A stretch of 64,000 nucleotides of DNA from an uncultured Desulfobacter sp. (lineage in GTDB: Bacteria; Desulfobacterota; Desulfobacteria; Desulfobacterales; Desulfobacteraceae), in NCBI RefSeq assembly GCF_963677125.1, contig NZ_OY781882.1:1310501-1374500 (forward strand), read 5' to 3'. Below are positions 26,630 through 35,935 of this stretch, piece by piece (position 1 is the stretch's first letter; every line of letters starts with the position of its first letter). A model generated the notes under the pieces. It did not search any database. It worked only from the letters and a program-made list of their open reading frames with translations, and was not told where the DNA came from. The translations under genes were made by a program, and so were the position numbers.

Positions 26630-29600
26630 ATGCCAAAAGATGACTCTGTATTGAATCTGGAAAAAAAAGTCAGGGCTCTGGAGAAATCATTAGCCAAATG
26701 CAAAAATATTGAAAAAGAGCAGCTGATGATTTTGGACGCACTTCAGTCCGTGAATGAAATCAATACATTGGATGAATTAATTTACTTTATTCTATCCTGG
26801 ATGAAAAAATGGTCTGAATGCGAAGCTGTTGGGATCAGGCTTCAGGAGGGTGAAGATTTCCCGTATTATACAACTTCCGGGTTCTCTGAACAATTCGTCA
26901 GACTTGAAAAACACCTGTGTTCCTATGATGAAAATGGTATTTTGGAAAGGGACGAAGAAGGCCGACCTATAATCGAATGTATGTGCGGGAATATTATCTG
27001 TGGCAGGTTTGATTCGTCCAAGAATTTTTTCACATCAGACGGTAGTTTTTTTAGTAATTGTACCACTCGCTTATTGGCCGAAACTACAGATGAAGAGCGC
27101 CAGGCCCGTACCCGCAACAGGTGCAACAGTTTCGGGTATGAATCGGTTGCATTGATCCCATTGCGAACAGCTGGGGAAACCTTTGGGTTAATGCAGTTCA
27201 ATGATCATGAGGAAGGAAAATTCTCTGCCGGAAAAATTGCGGCATACCGAAGAGTTGCCGACAATGTCGCATCTTCCCTGGCGAAGCTGAAAGCCGTGGA
27301 AGCCCTCAGAAGAAGTGAAGAACAATTAAAAGCCGTTGTGGAAAACTCCATAGATGCTATCGGTGTCTCCAGAAAAGGTCAGCATTATTTTATAAATCCT
27401 GCGTATGTGAAAATGTTCGGTTACCAGCAATCGGAAGAGTTGATTGGTAGGCCACTTATTGATCTACTCGCAGTGCAGGAAAGAGACAGAATAAAATCCG
27501 TTATGATGGCCAGAGAAAACGGAGATTTCGCAGAAAATAATTATCAGACAAAAGGACTGAAACGTGACGGCACCGAGTTTGATATGGAAGTGACGGTTTC
27601 CCGTTACGGTCCTGAAGATGATCAGAAAAATCTTGTTATTCTTAGGGATATTACGGAGCGAATTAAGTCTGAAGCCCAGATGCGCCGACAGAAATATTTT
27701 CTGGAAAAGGCCCAGGAAATTGGGAAAATAGGCACATGGGAGTTGGATGTTAATGCTGATATCCTTGTGTGGACAGATGAGAACTATAGAATCTTCGGCG
27801 TCCCAAAAGGAACAGATCTGACCTATGAACAATTTTTAGGTTGTATCCATCCGGATGATTTGGATTATGTGGACAATGCATGGAAAGCAGCTTTATCAGG
27901 TGCGCCCTATGATATTGAACACCGCGTCATAGCCCATGGAGTTGTAAAATGGGTCAGAGAAAAAGCCATGCTTGAATTTGACAGCAAAGGTGAGTGTATC
28001 CGCGGTATTGGCGTGACCCAGGATATCACACTAATAAAGCAGAGAGAACAAATCCAGTCCATTAAACTACGCATGGTTGAATATGCATTGTCCCATACGT
28101 CACGAGAACTGCTGCAGAAATTTTTGGATGAAGCGGAAGCTTTGGTTGAAAGTCAGATTGGTTTTTATCACTTCATAGATGATAATCAAAGAACATTGAG
28201 TTTACAGGCATGGTCCACAAATACGCTTAAAAACATGTGTACCGAATATGTGAAAGAAGCGCATTACCCAATCTCAAAAGCAGGGGTATGGGGAGACAGT
28301 TTTAGAACCCGCAACCCGGTTGTTTACAATGATTATCAGGCACTGCCGAATAGAGCGGGATTCCCGGCAGGTCATGCCTCCGTTGTCCGTTTATTGACCG
28401 TCCCGGTGTTAAGGGGTGAAAAAGTGGTTGCCATACTGGGCGTTGGAAACAAAAAAACGGATTATACCGATCCGGATGTTGAAATGATACAGGAACTGGC
28501 CGATCTGTCCTGGGAAGCCATCAGCCTTAAAAATTCGAACGAGGCATTAAAAAACAGTGAGCAGCGTTTTCGGACCTTGTTTGAACAGGCTCCTATTGGG
28601 ATCGATATCGTTTCTCCGGTAGGGATACCCACCCATGTCAACCAGGCCCTAATTGATCTTTTAGGATATTCAAAGGATGAACTATGTGCAAACCCGTTTG
28701 TGACCTGGACCCATCCTGATGATATTGACGACAGCCTTAATGCAGTCAGCCGGATTCGTGAAGGCAAGGCAGACCACGTGACTGTGGAAAAACGTTATTT
28801 GAATAAAAACGGAGGTACGATATGGGCCCGTACTGAAGTAGCCGGGGTACGAAAGCTCTCTGGTGAACTGGATTACTTTGTTGCCATGGTACAGGACATT
28901 ACGGAGCAAAAAACAAACCAGGAAGCGCTTCGTCGAAGCGAAGCCGTGTTAAAGCAGGCCCAGAAACTGGCCGGCATAGGGAATTGGTGGTGGGAAATTG
29001 AGGATGATCGTCATTTCTGGTCAAATGAAATTTATCAGATTTACGGCCGGAATTTGAACCTCCCGCCTGCTGTTTATCCGGAAGTTCAGAGTTATTTTAC
29101 ACCGGAAAGCTGGACAGGATTGTCTGAACGGGTAGAAAAGGCCATAGCTGAAGGAGAAGCCTATCAATATGATGCCGAGGTCGTACGACCGGATGGTGAA
29201 CACCGCTGGATCACTGCTCGGGGGGAAGTTGTTAAGGACACTGATGGCCAAGTGACCGAACTCCATGGCACGGTTCAGGACATAACAGAAAGCAAACTTG
29301 CTGAAAAAGCCTTGAAAGCGAGCGAAGAGCGGTTTAAGTTTTTATCGGAAGCTACGGTTGAAGGTGTTCATATACACGATAACGGTGTCGCTCTTGATGC
29401 CAATCAGTCATTTGCAAAAATGTTGGGATACGATTCATCTGATGAAATTATAGGCAAGCAGATAATGCAGGAACATCTCTCTCCGGACAGTTTTAAAAAA
29501 GCACAGACCTATATGGCCTCCGGATATCAGGGAAGTTATGAAGTAACTGGAATAAAATGTGACGGAACACAATTCCCGGTTGAAATCATATCGAAAGACA

Positions 29601-31351
29601 TAGAGTTCCGGGGCAAACCGGCACGAGTCGTTGCCGCAAGAGATATAACGGAACATAAGGCTGCTGAAAAGGTCTTAAAGTGGAATATAAAAAGAAACAA
29701 AATCCTGTCGGATACAGCATCCAGCCTGCTTCAAAGTAATGATCCACAAAACTTGATTAAAATCCTGTGCCGAAAGGTGATGACATTCCTCGACTGCCAG
29801 ACTTTTTTTAATTTCATAGAAGATCCTGATCAAGGAAAGCTGCATTTAAATGCATGCGCCGGTATTCCGGAGGAAAAATTTTCCGAAATAGAGAGGCTTG
29901 ACCATGGTTCTGCCGTGTGCGGAACGGTTGCCCAGACCCGTCAGCGTATAATCTGTGAGGATATATCAAACAGTTCCAGTCCGTTGACAGTATTTGTAAA
30001 ATCCTTTGATATTCAGGCGTATTGCTGTCACCCCCTGATGATCGAGGATCGTTTGCTCGGCACCCTGTCATTTGGGAAACGATCGGATATAAAGTTTCAG
30101 CCCCATGAAATAGAAATGATGAAATCCATAGCTGACCTTGTCGCCATTGCTCTCAATCGAATTAGAACGGAAAGAGAGAAAAATGGCCTGGAAGCCCAAT
30201 TGAGACAAGCCCAAAAGGTGGAAGCCATCGGAAGGTTAGCTGGAGGAGTTGCCCATGATTTAAACAATATGCTTTCCCCGATTCTCAGTTACGCCCAAAT
30301 GCTCATCGACGATTTAAGCGCCGGGGATGAGCGGCGGGAACAGGCAGAGGAAATCATGAATGCAGGCTTTCGTGCACGTGATTTAGTACGTCAGTTGCTG
30401 GCATTTTCCCGCAAACAAGTCATTACACTTAAACCCATCGATATGAATTCGGTTATTAAAGGAATCGAGAAACTGCTTTTACGTACCATACCTGAGGATA
30501 TTAAATTAGAAAAAACGCTTTCAAGGCAAATGCGGCCGACGTTGGCAGATATCGGACAGGTTGAACAAATTCTAATGAATCTGGTCGTGAATTCTGCTGA
30601 TGCTATGCCGGACGGAGGCCTTATAAAGATTGAAACAGGATTGTGCGACTTAGATGATGAATATGCAAAGACGCATCCCGGTGTAATTCCTGGTCAATAC
30701 ATTATGCTGTCAGTTAGTGATACAGGTTGGGGTATGGATGACGAAACGCTTTCTCATATGTTCGAACCGTTTTTTTCCACGAAAGGAGAAATGGGAACCG
30801 GCCTTGGACTGGCAACAGTTTACGGTGTCGTTAAACAGCATGATGGCAATATCTGGGTATACAGCGAACCAGGAATGGGGACCACCTTCAAAATTTATTT
30901 TCCGATATCTGCGGAGATACCGGAGAAAAAAGACATTGTCCAGCAAAAATCATCCCCTCAAAAAGGCGAGGAAACCATCCTCCTTGTGGAGGACAACGAG
31001 CAGGTGAGGAATTTAGGTCGACGCATACTTGAGCGCCAAGGATACAATGTGCTTGAGGCAGGAAACGGAGAGGATGCTTTAGAAATCCTGTCATCTCATG
31101 AGGGTATGGTTCATCTTTTGTTTACAGATGTTGTCATGCCGGGCATGAACGGTAAAGAGCTTTATGCAAGGGCCGCTCAAAGGCATCCTCATCTCAAAGT
31201 ACTTTACACGTCCGGGTACACGGACGATATTATTGCTCACCGTGGTGTACTTGACAAAGGTGTTCAAATGATTCAAAAACCCTTTACAGTTGATGGGCTG
31301 GCGGCAAAAATAAGGAAAGTGTTAGATGATAGTACAGCCGTTCAGGATTAA
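26630..31351 (+). CDS. Hybrid histidine kinase with multiple PAS and GAF domains and a receiver
   Basis: About 1573 aa, no membrane segment. Order: GAF ~35-225 with an unusual Cys cluster (CMCGNIICG); PAS ~230-350; PAS ~355-470; GAF ~480-640; PAS ~645-760, ~770-890 and ~895-1010; GAF ~1025-1185; HisKA with GGVAHDLNNMLSPIL (His near 1209); HATPase with GTGLGLATVYGVVKQHDG; receiver with ILLVEDNEQVRN and LLFTDVVMPGMNG. A cytoplasmic kinase sensing several inputs with its own receiver. Start at ATG 26630, with GGTGAT upstream; a GTG at 26621 is possible. Monocistronic, ending in a hairpin at 31334-31363. Signal unknown. Confidence 0.9.
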   Translation: MPKDDSVLNLEKKVRALEKSLAKCKNIEKEQLMILDALQSVNEINTLDELIYFILSWMKKWSECEAVGIRLQEGEDFPYYTTSGFSEQFVRLEKHLCSYDENGILERDEEGRPIIECMCGNIICGRFDSSKNFFTSDGSFFSNCTTRLLAETTDEERQARTRNRCNSFGYESVALIPLRTAGETFGLMQFNDHEEGKFSAGKIAAYRRVADNVASSLAKLKAVEALRRSEEQLKAVVENSIDAIGVSRKGQHYFINPAYVKMFGYQQSEELIGRPLIDLLAVQERDRIKSVMMARENGDFAENNYQTKGLKRDGTEFDMEVTVSRYGPEDDQKNLVILRDITERIKSEAQMRRQKYFLEKAQEIGKIGTWELDVNADILVWTDENYRIFGVPKGTDLTYEQFLGCIHPDDLDYVDNAWKAALSGAPYDIEHRVIAHGVVKWVREKAMLEFDSKGECIRGIGVTQDITLIKQREQIQSIKLRMVEYALSHTSRELLQKFLDEAEALVESQIGFYHFIDDNQRTLSLQAWSTNTLKNMCTEYVKEAHYPISKAGVWGDSFRTRNPVVYNDYQALPNRAGFPAGHASVVRLLTVPVLRGEKVVAILGVGNKKTDYTDPDVEMIQELADLSWEAISLKNSNEALKNSEQRFRTLFEQAPIGIDIVSPVGIPTHVNQALIDLLGYSKDELCANPFVTWTHPDDIDDSLNAVSRIREGKADHVTVEKRYLNKNGGTIWARTEVAGVRKLSGELDYFVAMVQDITEQKTNQEALRRSEAVLKQAQKLAGIGNWWWEIEDDRHFWSNEIYQIYGRNLNLPPAVYPEVQSYFTPESWTGLSERVEKAIAEGEAYQYDAEVVRPDGEHRWITARGEVVKDTDGQVTELHGTVQDITESKLAEKALKASEERFKFLSEATVEGVHIHDNGVALDANQSFAKMLGYDSSDEIIGKQIMQEHLSPDSFKKAQTYMASGYQGSYEVTGIKCDGTQFPVEIISKDIEFRGKPARVVAARDITEHKAAEKVLKWNIKRNKILSDTASSLLQSNDPQNLIKILCRKVMTFLDCQTFFNFIEDPDQGKLHLNACAGIPEEKFSEIERLDHGSAVCGTVAQTRQRIICEDISNSSSPLTVFVKSFDIQAYCCHPLMIEDRLLGTLSFGKRSDIKFQPHEIEMMKSIADLVAIALNRIRTEREKNGLEAQLRQAQKVEAIGRLAGGVAHDLNNMLSPILSYAQMLIDDLSAGDERREQAEEIMNAGFRARDLVRQLLAFSRKQVITLKPIDMNSVIKGIEKLLLRTIPEDIKLEKTLSRQMRPTLADIGQVEQILMNLVVNSADAMPDGGLIKIETGLCDLDDEYAKTHPGVIPGQYIMLSVSDTGWGMDDETLSHMFEPFFSTKGEMGTGLGLATVYGVVKQHDGNIWVYSEPGMGTTFKIYFPISAEIPEKKDIVQQKSSPQKGEETILLVEDNEQVRNLGRRILERQGYNVLEAGNGEDALEILSSHEGMVHLLFTDVVMPGMNGKELYARAAQRHPHLKVLYTSGYTDDIIAHRGVLDKGVQMIQKPFTVDGLAAKIRKVLDDSTAVQD

Positions 31352-31363
31352 CCGAACGGCTGT
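31334..31363. terminator. Terminator hairpin between convergent kinase and hcp genes
   Basis: ACAGCCGTTC and GAACGGCTGT form a perfect 10-bp stem that contains the kinase stop codon in its loop. A short T-rich tail follows. It may serve both directions. Confidence 0.65.
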
Positions 31364-31392
31364 GTTGTTTATCTCAAGGGATGTAAATCAGT

Positions 31393-33036
31393 TCATTTTC
31401 CTGCCATCATGGCTGCAACATCAGCGTCAACGTCACCAATGGGTTTGATATCAAAGTTTTCAACCAGGACATTTAACACTGTGGGTGAAACAAAAGCGGG
31501 CAGCGTGGGACCTAAACGGATACCCTTCACGCCCAGGTGCAGCAATGCCAAAAGAACAGCAACCGCTTTTTGTTCATACCAACCAATATCAAAGGAGATG
31601 GGCAGATCATTAATGTGATCCAGCCCAAATGCATCCCGCAGTTTCATGGCGATCACAGCCAGTGAATACGAGTCGTTGCATTGTCCTGCGTCCAGCACCC
31701 TTGGAATCCCTCCGATATCGCCTAAATTGAGTTTATTATACCTGTATTTCGCACACCCGGCGGTGAGAATCACGGTATCTTTGGGTAATTTTTCAGCTAC
31801 TTCGGTGAAATAGTTTCTGTCTTTTTGGCGGCCATCGCATCCGGCCATGACAATGAAACGTTTGATGGCACCTGATTTAATTGCTTCAACCACGTTATCG
31901 GCCAGGGCCAGTACCTGATTATGCGCAAATCCGCCAACAATTGAACCAGTTTCTATTTCAGTGGGCGATTGACAGGTTTTTGCCAGCGCCACAATTTTCG
32001 AGAAATCTTTAGCACTGCCATTAGTTCTGTCCGGAATATGGGTTGTGCCTGGATAGGAGACTACGCCGGTCGTAAAAAGCCTGTCCTGGTATGTATTTTT
32101 CTTTTTAATGGGAATAATGCAGTTGGTAGTCATCAGGATGGGACCGTTAAATGTTTCGAAATCTTCATTCTGGTGCCACCAGGACCCACCGTAATTACCT
32201 TTGAGGTTATCGTATTTTTTAAATGCCGGATAATAATTGGCCGGCAGCATTTCGCCGTGAGTGTATACATCGACGCCCGTACCTTTTGTCTGCTCCAACA
32301 GTTCTTCCATGTCTTTCAGATCGTGGCCGGAAATCAGGATTCCAGGGTTTGTCCCCACGCCTATGTTGACTTCTGTTATCTCCGGATTCCCATAGGCCTG
32401 GGTATTGGCCTGATCCAGAGCAGCCATTGTTGTAACGGCTGTTTCGCCGGCTTTCATGACCATGGCGACCATTTCATCAACACTCAGATCCTGGGTGGTG
32501 GAGGTTAATGCCTCATACAAAAAATCCCAAATCTCATCTTTAGTAACACCAAGTACCGCGGCATGATCGGCATATGCACAAATACCTTTCAGGCCGATAA
32601 CCAGAAGTTCCCGAAGAGATCTGACATCTTCATTTTCAGTTGAAAGAACACCAACGGCTTCTGCCTTAGCTGCAAATTCAGAGGTGTTATCGGAAAACCA
32701 GGTTGCACAGTCATGAAGATTTGTCCCGACCTTATCTTTGACGCTGTCAAACAATGTCTTTTTAACTGCCTGGGCGCGATTGATCCAGTTTACAAGATCT
32801 TCATCATTGAAATTGACATTTGTAATGGTTGTGAACAACCCTTCGGCGATGAATTTACCGTTGGATGCCGGCACATCAACCTCTGCGGCTTTTGCTGCCT
32901 GTGCAAGGACTGCAATTCCTTTTAAATTATAAATCAAAAGATCCTGAAGGTTTGCCGTGCTCCCTTTTTTGCCGCACATCCCGTTAATGGTACATCCTTG
33001 GTTTTTAGCGGTTTCCTGACATTGAAAACAAAACAT
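31393..33036 (-). CDS. hcp: Hybrid cluster protein (hydroxylamine reductase), class I
   Basis: 547 aa. The N-terminal 4Fe-4S motif is CFQCQETAKNQGC..C (Cx2Cx8Cx5C), typical of class I Hcp of sulfate reducers. Hybrid-cluster ligands lie in ISGHDLKDMEELLEQT, YTHGEMLPA, MTTNCIIP, AGCDGRQKDRNYF and TAGCAKYRYNKL. Hcp proteins reduce nitric oxide or hydroxylamine and are linked to nitrosative stress. AAGGAGGC lies upstream of the ATG. A TTGATCTGGGTCAA palindrome lies about 92 bp before the start. A decayed copy of the same gene, with its promoter, is at 42903-43291. Confidence 0.95.
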   Translation of the reverse strand: MFCFQCQETAKNQGCTINGMCGKKGSTANLQDLLIYNLKGIAVLAQAAKAAEVDVPASNGKFIAEGLFTTITNVNFNDEDLVNWINRAQAVKKTLFDSVKDKVGTNLHDCATWFSDNTSEFAAKAEAVGVLSTENEDVRSLRELLVIGLKGICAYADHAAVLGVTKDEIWDFLYEALTSTTQDLSVDEMVAMVMKAGETAVTTMAALDQANTQAYGNPEITEVNIGVGTNPGILISGHDLKDMEELLEQTKGTGVDVYTHGEMLPANYYPAFKKYDNLKGNYGGSWWHQNEDFETFNGPILMTTNCIIPIKKKNTYQDRLFTTGVVSYPGTTHIPDRTNGSAKDFSKIVALAKTCQSPTEIETGSIVGGFAHNQVLALADNVVEAIKSGAIKRFIVMAGCDGRQKDRNYFTEVAEKLPKDTVILTAGCAKYRYNKLNLGDIGGIPRVLDAGQCNDSYSLAVIAMKLRDAFGLDHINDLPISFDIGWYEQKAVAVLLALLHLGVKGIRLGPTLPAFVSPTVLNVLVENFDIKPIGDVDADVAAMMAGK

Positions 33037-33248
33037 GTAAAAGCCTCCTTATTGATAAATTAATTGCTGAATGCCGCCTTTCCTTGCACTTACAGGTACA
33101 CCATACGCTTAAAGAAGAATAAAAACCTTGATCTGGGTCAAGCCACAAAGAAACGTGTAAGAATAAATATTGGTGCGATAAAAGTCGGGGTGGTGTATTG
33201 ACTATATTTAACACATAACAATTTCAGATTAAAGGAATTTGCACTATC
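32905..33248. repeat. Direct repeat A: hcp 5' end plus promoter
   Basis: Almost identical to 42949-43291 (five differences noted, one a single-base indel). It contains the first ~44 codons of hcp, the ribosome-binding site, the TTGATCTGGGTCAA site and upstream sequence. Confidence 0.9.
33128..33141. promoter_or_regulatory. HcpR/FNR-type operator upstream of hcp
   Basis: TTGATCTGGGTCAA has half-sites TTGAY and RTCAA with a 4-bp spacer, as for CRP/FNR-family regulators such as HcpR, which controls hcp in sulfate reducers. It lies 92 bp before hcp. Confidence 0.7.
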
Positions 33249-33335
33249 TCTGAATCAATGTTTCTAACGGTCAAGATATTTCAAATGGGGATGAAATCGT
33301 AACAAAGATACTCATTTAAAAAAAAAGAGTTTTTC

Positions 33336-33349
33336 TTGATTTGCGTCAA
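33336..33349. promoter_or_regulatory. HcpR/FNR-type operator upstream of the siroheme/ferredoxin gene
   Basis: TTGATTTGCGTCAA, same half-sites as the hcp operator, 97 bp before the start at 33446. With the 33128 site it makes a divergent, co-regulated pair. Confidence 0.6.
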
Positions 33350-33445
33350 GGGTTTTATAACCTTTTTCAGGTATATTTCTTTGAAGATCTGAACGGAAGG
33401 TCACATATCTGTTATGTTGCAAAGGTTTTCCCTGAAAGGAGAATT

Positions 33446-34249
33446 ATGGAATGGGCTTGGGATGCTGAAAAAGAAATATCAAAAGTTCCGTTTTTTGTGA
33501 GAAAAAAGGTTCGGAGACGGGTTGAAAAGGAGGCCGCTGAACGCGGAGCCGCCATGGTTTCATTGGATCATGTCCATGCATCACGCAAACGCTTTTTGTC
33601 TAACATGGAATCGGAGGTTAAAGGATATCAGATTGAGGCCTGTTTCAGCCAAGGGGGATGTCCTAATAGTTGCATTGAAAAAGATACTTTAACGGCGCGG
33701 CTTGAAGCATTGCTTGCGGCAGAAGACCTTTTGGGATTTCTACGGAAAAGTGTTCCGGGCACGCTCAGATTCCATCATGAATTTCGGATCAGCGTTTCCC
33801 ATTGTCCCAATGCCTGTTCCCAGCCACAGATAAAGGACATTGGTATCATTGCCGCCACGTACCCCAGGGCCGAAGAAACATTGTGCAGCGGATGCATGTC
33901 CTGTGTCAATGTTTGCAAGGAAAACGCCGTTGTCCTGTCAGATGTTCCCTTTCCCCTTATTGATACCCGGGCCTGTCTTGGCTGCGGAGCCTGCGTCCGC
34001 TCCTGCCCAACGGAGTGCATCCTACCCGAAGAGAAGGGATACCGTATTCTGCTCGGCGGACGGTTAGGTCGCCATCCCAGGCTTGGCCGTGAGCTGCCCT
34101 CTCTTCTTACCGAGGATCAAGCCCTTGAGGTCGTCAAGGCTTGTCTGGCCTATTATAAAAAGAACAGCAGCGCAGGCCAGAGATTTTCTGTCCTGCTTGG
34201 TGACGGGGAAATCCCTCAGGACATTCTTAGAGTCATTTTGTCGCAGTGA
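33446..34249 (+). CDS. PCP_red-siroheme-2x[4Fe-4S] redox protein
   Basis: 267 aa. The N-terminus MEWAWDAEKEISKVPFFVRK matches the PCP_red domain first seen in protochlorophyllide reductase. Next come siroheme-type ligands CFSQGGC (Cx5C) and HCPNAC (Cx3C), then two ferredoxin motifs: CSGCMSCVNVC and CLGCGACVRSC. So it is a small sulfite/nitrite-reductase-like protein with its own ferredoxin domain. The start is placed at 33446, behind AAAGGAGA; a longer reading from 33341 would run over the operator. It is divergent from hcp and shares its operator type, so a nitrogen-oxide reductase or electron carrier in nitrosative stress is a fair inference. Confidence 0.8.
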   Translation: MEWAWDAEKEISKVPFFVRKKVRRRVEKEAAERGAAMVSLDHVHASRKRFLSNMESEVKGYQIEACFSQGGCPNSCIEKDTLTARLEALLAAEDLLGFLRKSVPGTLRFHHEFRISVSHCPNACSQPQIKDIGIIAATYPRAEETLCSGCMSCVNVCKENAVVLSDVPFPLIDTRACLGCGACVRSCPTECILPEEKGYRILLGGRLGRHPRLGRELPSLLTEDQALEVVKACLAYYKKNSSAGQRFSVLLGDGEIPQDILRVILSQ

Positions 34250-34275
34250 TTTGTTTTTTCCGCCAGGTTGCTTTA

Positions 34276-34571
34276 TCAGATTGGCGGAGCAATTGTAACG
34301 ATGATCCGCATCCTGGTGTCCGCCATTACCCCGTGGGGTTCCCTGATTTCCGAAATCATGATATCCCCCTTCTCCCCAGAAACCACCCCTTTCCCTCAAG
34401 AACCTGGATGGACAATTCCCCGTCCAGGTCATGGGAATGAACCGGAAACGTCACCCCGGCATCAAGATTAAAATTGATGATTTTAAAAAATTCTGAAGTT
34501 TGGACTAAAAAAAATCTCTTCATCGCTCCAGGGGTAAATTCGTTGGTTTCTATAAGTTTTAAAACCTTCAT
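34276..34571 (-). pseudogene. Cupin-domain protein with a -1 frameshift
   Basis: The frame from ATG 34571 (AAAGGAAG upstream) gives MKVLKLIETNEFTPGAMKRF, then FPVHSHDLDGELSIQVLEG, a cupin core, but stops after FLGRRGIS. In another frame the protein continues naturally as GEKGDIMISEIREPHG, then DTRMRIIVTIAPPI and stop at 34276. Adding one base in the C-run at 34374-34377 (plus strand) joins them into ~98 aa. This may be a true frameshift, phase variation, or a sequencing error. The product would be a small metal-binding cupin, convergent with the siroheme/ferredoxin gene. Confidence 0.7.
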
Positions 34572-34599
34572 GTATTCTTCCTTTCACATTCTAAAAAAT

Positions 34600-35301
34600 T
34601 TATTTTGCGGTTTGCCGGGTCAATGAATCCAAAACGCCATGCATGATCTTATTGATATTGGAAAAATTATTTTCCATTGATAAAATTTCTGTTTTCGACT
34701 GAACGTATTTTGATCCGTCAATTTCATCCTTACAGTTCAATATCAGGCTTTCAACAGTCTGCCGTGTTGATTCCAGATGAAATTGAAATCCAATAATATG
34801 ATCCTCAAAAACAAACCCTTGATTCAAACAGGCCTGGCTTTTTGCGATATGTACTGCTCCTTTTGGGATATCAAAAGTATCCCCATGCCAATGGAAAACA
34901 CATGTCTGCTGTGGAAAAACGCCTGCCAGAGTAGTATTATTGATCGCTTTGCTTATTTCTATGTCAAACCAGCCGATTTCTCGATATTTATTTTTATAGA
35001 CATTCGCCCCCATAACCTGTGCAATCAATTGGGCTCCCAGGCAGATTCCCAGAATATTTTTTTTGTGCCTGACAGCCTGCTCAATTAATTTTTTTTCTTC
35101 ATATAGCCAGGGATAGCAGGTCTCATCATTTACCCCCATGGGACCTCCCATAACGATCAAGCAGTCAAAATCGTTAACTGACGGGAGTGTGCAGGAGTTA
35201 AAAAATTGTGTCTTGCTTAATTGATGACCGCCCTTCATTAATACCGGAGCCATCATGCCAAGATCTTCAAAAGGGACATGTTGCAGATAATGAATTTTCA
35301 T
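34600..35301 (-). CDS. Class I glutamine amidotransferase
   Basis: 233 aa, GMP-synthase-like GATase1 domain. The nucleophile elbow is GICLGAQLIAQ (Cys), and the His-Glu pair lies in GFQFHLES, preceded by FHWHGDTFDIP. There is no synthetase domain, so it belongs to the stand-alone type (COG0518), often of unknown acceptor. The start MKIHYLQHV at 35301 has AAGGAA upstream; the Met 21 bp earlier has none. It is 28 bp upstream of the cupin gene in the same direction, probably one operon. Confidence 0.85.
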   Translation of the reverse strand: MKIHYLQHVPFEDLGMMAPVLMKGGHQLSKTQFFNSCTLPSVNDFDCLIVMGGPMGVNDETCYPWLYEEKKLIEQAVRHKKNILGICLGAQLIAQVMGANVYKNKYREIGWFDIEISKAINNTTLAGVFPQQTCVFHWHGDTFDIPKGAVHIAKSQACLNQGFVFEDHIIGFQFHLESTRQTVESLILNCKDEIDGSKYVQSKTEILSMENNFSNINKIMHGVLDSLTRQTAK

Positions 35302-35551
35302 AGGTTTGTTCCTTTTTGCCAAAGTTATCGTTAAAGAATTTTCAACACCGGCATGTTTTTTAATTGTTGGAATCTCCCGTTTTCAAGACAGGACGCAAAC
35401 AAATAAAACTGATACCGATAAAAACAATGCGACCTGAAAAGAGTATCTAAACAGATCGCCTGCTTAATAATGGTGCTGTCCTCACTTGCCCCCCCCCCGC
35501 TTTAAGGTGGTATCCTTAATCTTTTCCTATACGAAATACAGGCTTATTTCA

Positions 35552-35565
35552 TTGACCCAGATCAA
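35552..35565. promoter_or_regulatory. HcpR/FNR-type operator
   Basis: TTGACCCAGATCAA is the exact reverse complement of the hcp operator TTGATCTGGGTCAA. It is centred 36 bp from a second site at 35588. Confidence 0.6.
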
Positions 35566-35587
35566 GTTTTGGCTTTTTTGTGAATAC

Positions 35588-35601
35588 TTGATCTGGGTCA
35601 T
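35588..35601. promoter_or_regulatory. HcpR/FNR-type operator, second tandem site
   Basis: TTGATCTGGGTCAT differs from the hcp operator only in its last base. It lies about 55 bp before the truncated ATPase gene. Confidence 0.55.
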
Positions 35602-35655
35602 TGCTTTCCGGTCAGGATTTATTAAGTCTCAAAAAACGATCGAAAAGGAGACTGG

Positions 35656-35865
35656 ATGCTAAACGACGTGATGAAACACTTTGATATTGTAAAAGAGTTC
35701 AGGCAAGCTGAATATTTCGAGACACAATATCTGAAAAAATTGAAAGAGGACATCAAGTTTTCCATTCAAAAAGGAAAAATTATTGCCGTTTCCGGTATTG
35801 TAGGATGTGGGAAAACGACTGTGCTGAAAAATTTTCAGACGACGTTGGAAAAAGATAACGTATAA
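35656..35865 (+). pseudogene. Truncated transposon-type AAA ATPase (ExeA/TniB-like)
   Basis: 69 codons: HFDIVKEFRQAEYFETQYLK, then IKFSIQKGKIIAVSGIVGCG and KTTVLKNFQTTLE. This is the N-terminus plus Walker A (GIVGCGKTT) of the ATPase that accompanies some transposases; the family is normally ~270 aa. The Walker B and sensor parts are missing and a terminator follows at once. GAAAAGGAG gives a good ribosome-binding site. It is a remnant of a mobile element carrying an HcpR-like promoter region. Confidence 0.7.
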
Positions 35866-35872
35866 TCAGAGC

Positions 35873-35906
35873 CCAAAATCGGAATTATTCCGAGCCCTGG
35901 GCGTTT
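35873..35906 (+). terminator. Rho-independent terminator
   Basis: CGGAAT-T-ATTCCG, extended by GCCC/GGGC, followed by GTTTTTA. It closes the truncated ATPase remnant. Confidence 0.6.
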
Positions 35907-35935
35907 TTATTCCGAGCCGCTACACTTAGCCCCTC

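Larger units (their letters stand above)
35302..35655. other. Intergenic region with two operators
   Basis: About 350 bp between divergent genes. It holds a nine-C run near 35495 and the two TTGAY(4)RTCAA-type sites at 35552 and 35588. No gene was seen. Confidence 0.6.

Noticed and set aside
33341..33445. Longer start for the siroheme/ferredoxin protein.
   Set aside because: It would begin inside the operator, while the Met at 33446 has AAAGGAGA and starts exactly at the PCP_red domain.
35490..35500. Nine-C run as a phase-variation tract.
   Set aside because: It lies in an intergenic region with no reading frame across it and not between promoter elements that I can identify.
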